Below, in pieces: positions 33,156-33,197 of a DNA stretch of 33,197 nt. The stretch is from Phycisphaerae bacterium (GTDB taxonomy: Bacteria; Planctomycetota; Phycisphaerae; UBA1845; UTPLA1): assembly GCA_029259995.1 (NCBI GenBank), contig JAJDEC010000287.1, positions 1 to 33,197 of the forward strand. Reading direction: 5' to 3'. The notes under the pieces were generated by a model. It saw only the letters and a program-made list of their open reading frames with translations, was not told the origin of the DNA and searched no databases. Positions within the stretch are counted from its first letter, which is position 1; every line of letters begins with the position of its first letter. Position numbers and translations under genes: made by a program.

Positions 33156-33197
33156 TTGGCATCATCCAAGGTGAAGTGGTACGAAAAGAATCTGGAC
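33156..33197 (+). CDS. Possible start of a further gene, truncated by the window edge
   Basis: An open frame from TTG 33156 (or GTG 33171) reads ASSKVKWYEKNLD to the right edge, with GGGG at 33145-33148 as a possible ribosome site. It is far too short to identify. Confidence 0.25.
   Translation, partial: MASSKVKWYEKNLD

Overview
The window is about 33 kb of moderately GC-rich bacterial chromosome with dense, mostly co-directional operons. The gene content suggests a Gram-negative-type, probably planctomycete-like (PVC) bacterium. It has a type IV pilin / type II secretion operon with a fused PilM-PilN protein, secreted TPR proteins coupled to ExbB/ExbD and a von Willebrand A (VWA) protein, an FkbH-type HAD protein, frequent GTG starts, weak Shine-Dalgarno signals, and short intergenic GC-rich hairpin repeats. 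The phylum is an inference from gene style, not from a marker gene. No rRNA, tRNA, CRISPR array, transposase or phage gene was recognised.

Left part (1-8932, minus strand): a pilus/secretion assembly operon. In transcription order it holds a small ORF, a PilZ protein, the GspE/PilB-type ATPase, the GspF/PilC-type platform protein, a GspG-like major pilin, three minor prepilins (H-, I- and J-like), a PilX/GspK-like protein, a PilM-PilN fusion, a PilO-like protein, and a membrane-anchored protein cut by the window edge. Spacing is tight with several overlaps. No secretin is seen and it may lie beyond base 1. A REP-like double hairpin separates the major pilin from the minor pilins.

Middle (9106-17083, plus strand): a lipoprotein with an alpha/beta-hydrolase-like triad; a MacA-like adaptor, MacB-type ATPase and permease forming one tripartite-efflux unit; an FkbH-like HAD/acyltransferase protein translationally coupled to a NodB-type polysaccharide deacetylase; two copies of a GC-rich hairpin repeat; and a CBM9-like protein. 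A 340-base mostly non-coding stretch with a 10-base periodic repeat follows.

Right-centre (17425-28211, minus strand): a long operon starting from a good promoter at about 28268-28295. Its order is VWA membrane protein, ExbB/TolQ-type protein, two ExbD/TolR-type proteins, an 894-aa exported TPR protein, a 288-aa membrane protein, an 869-aa exported protein, a small ORF, and a GT4 glycosyltransferase. The reading frames are joined by repeated stop/start overlaps, which argues for one coupled unit. This is the best candidate for an undescribed system: a proton-driven ExbBD-like motor with large periplasmic partners and no visible TonB, TolA or receptor.

Right end (28558-33197): a secreted TPR protein, an RluA-type pseudouridine synthase on the minus strand, a small double zinc-ribbon protein followed by a clear intrinsic terminator, an aldehyde dehydrogenase with its own promoter and strong ribosome binding site, and possibly the first codons of another gene at the edge.
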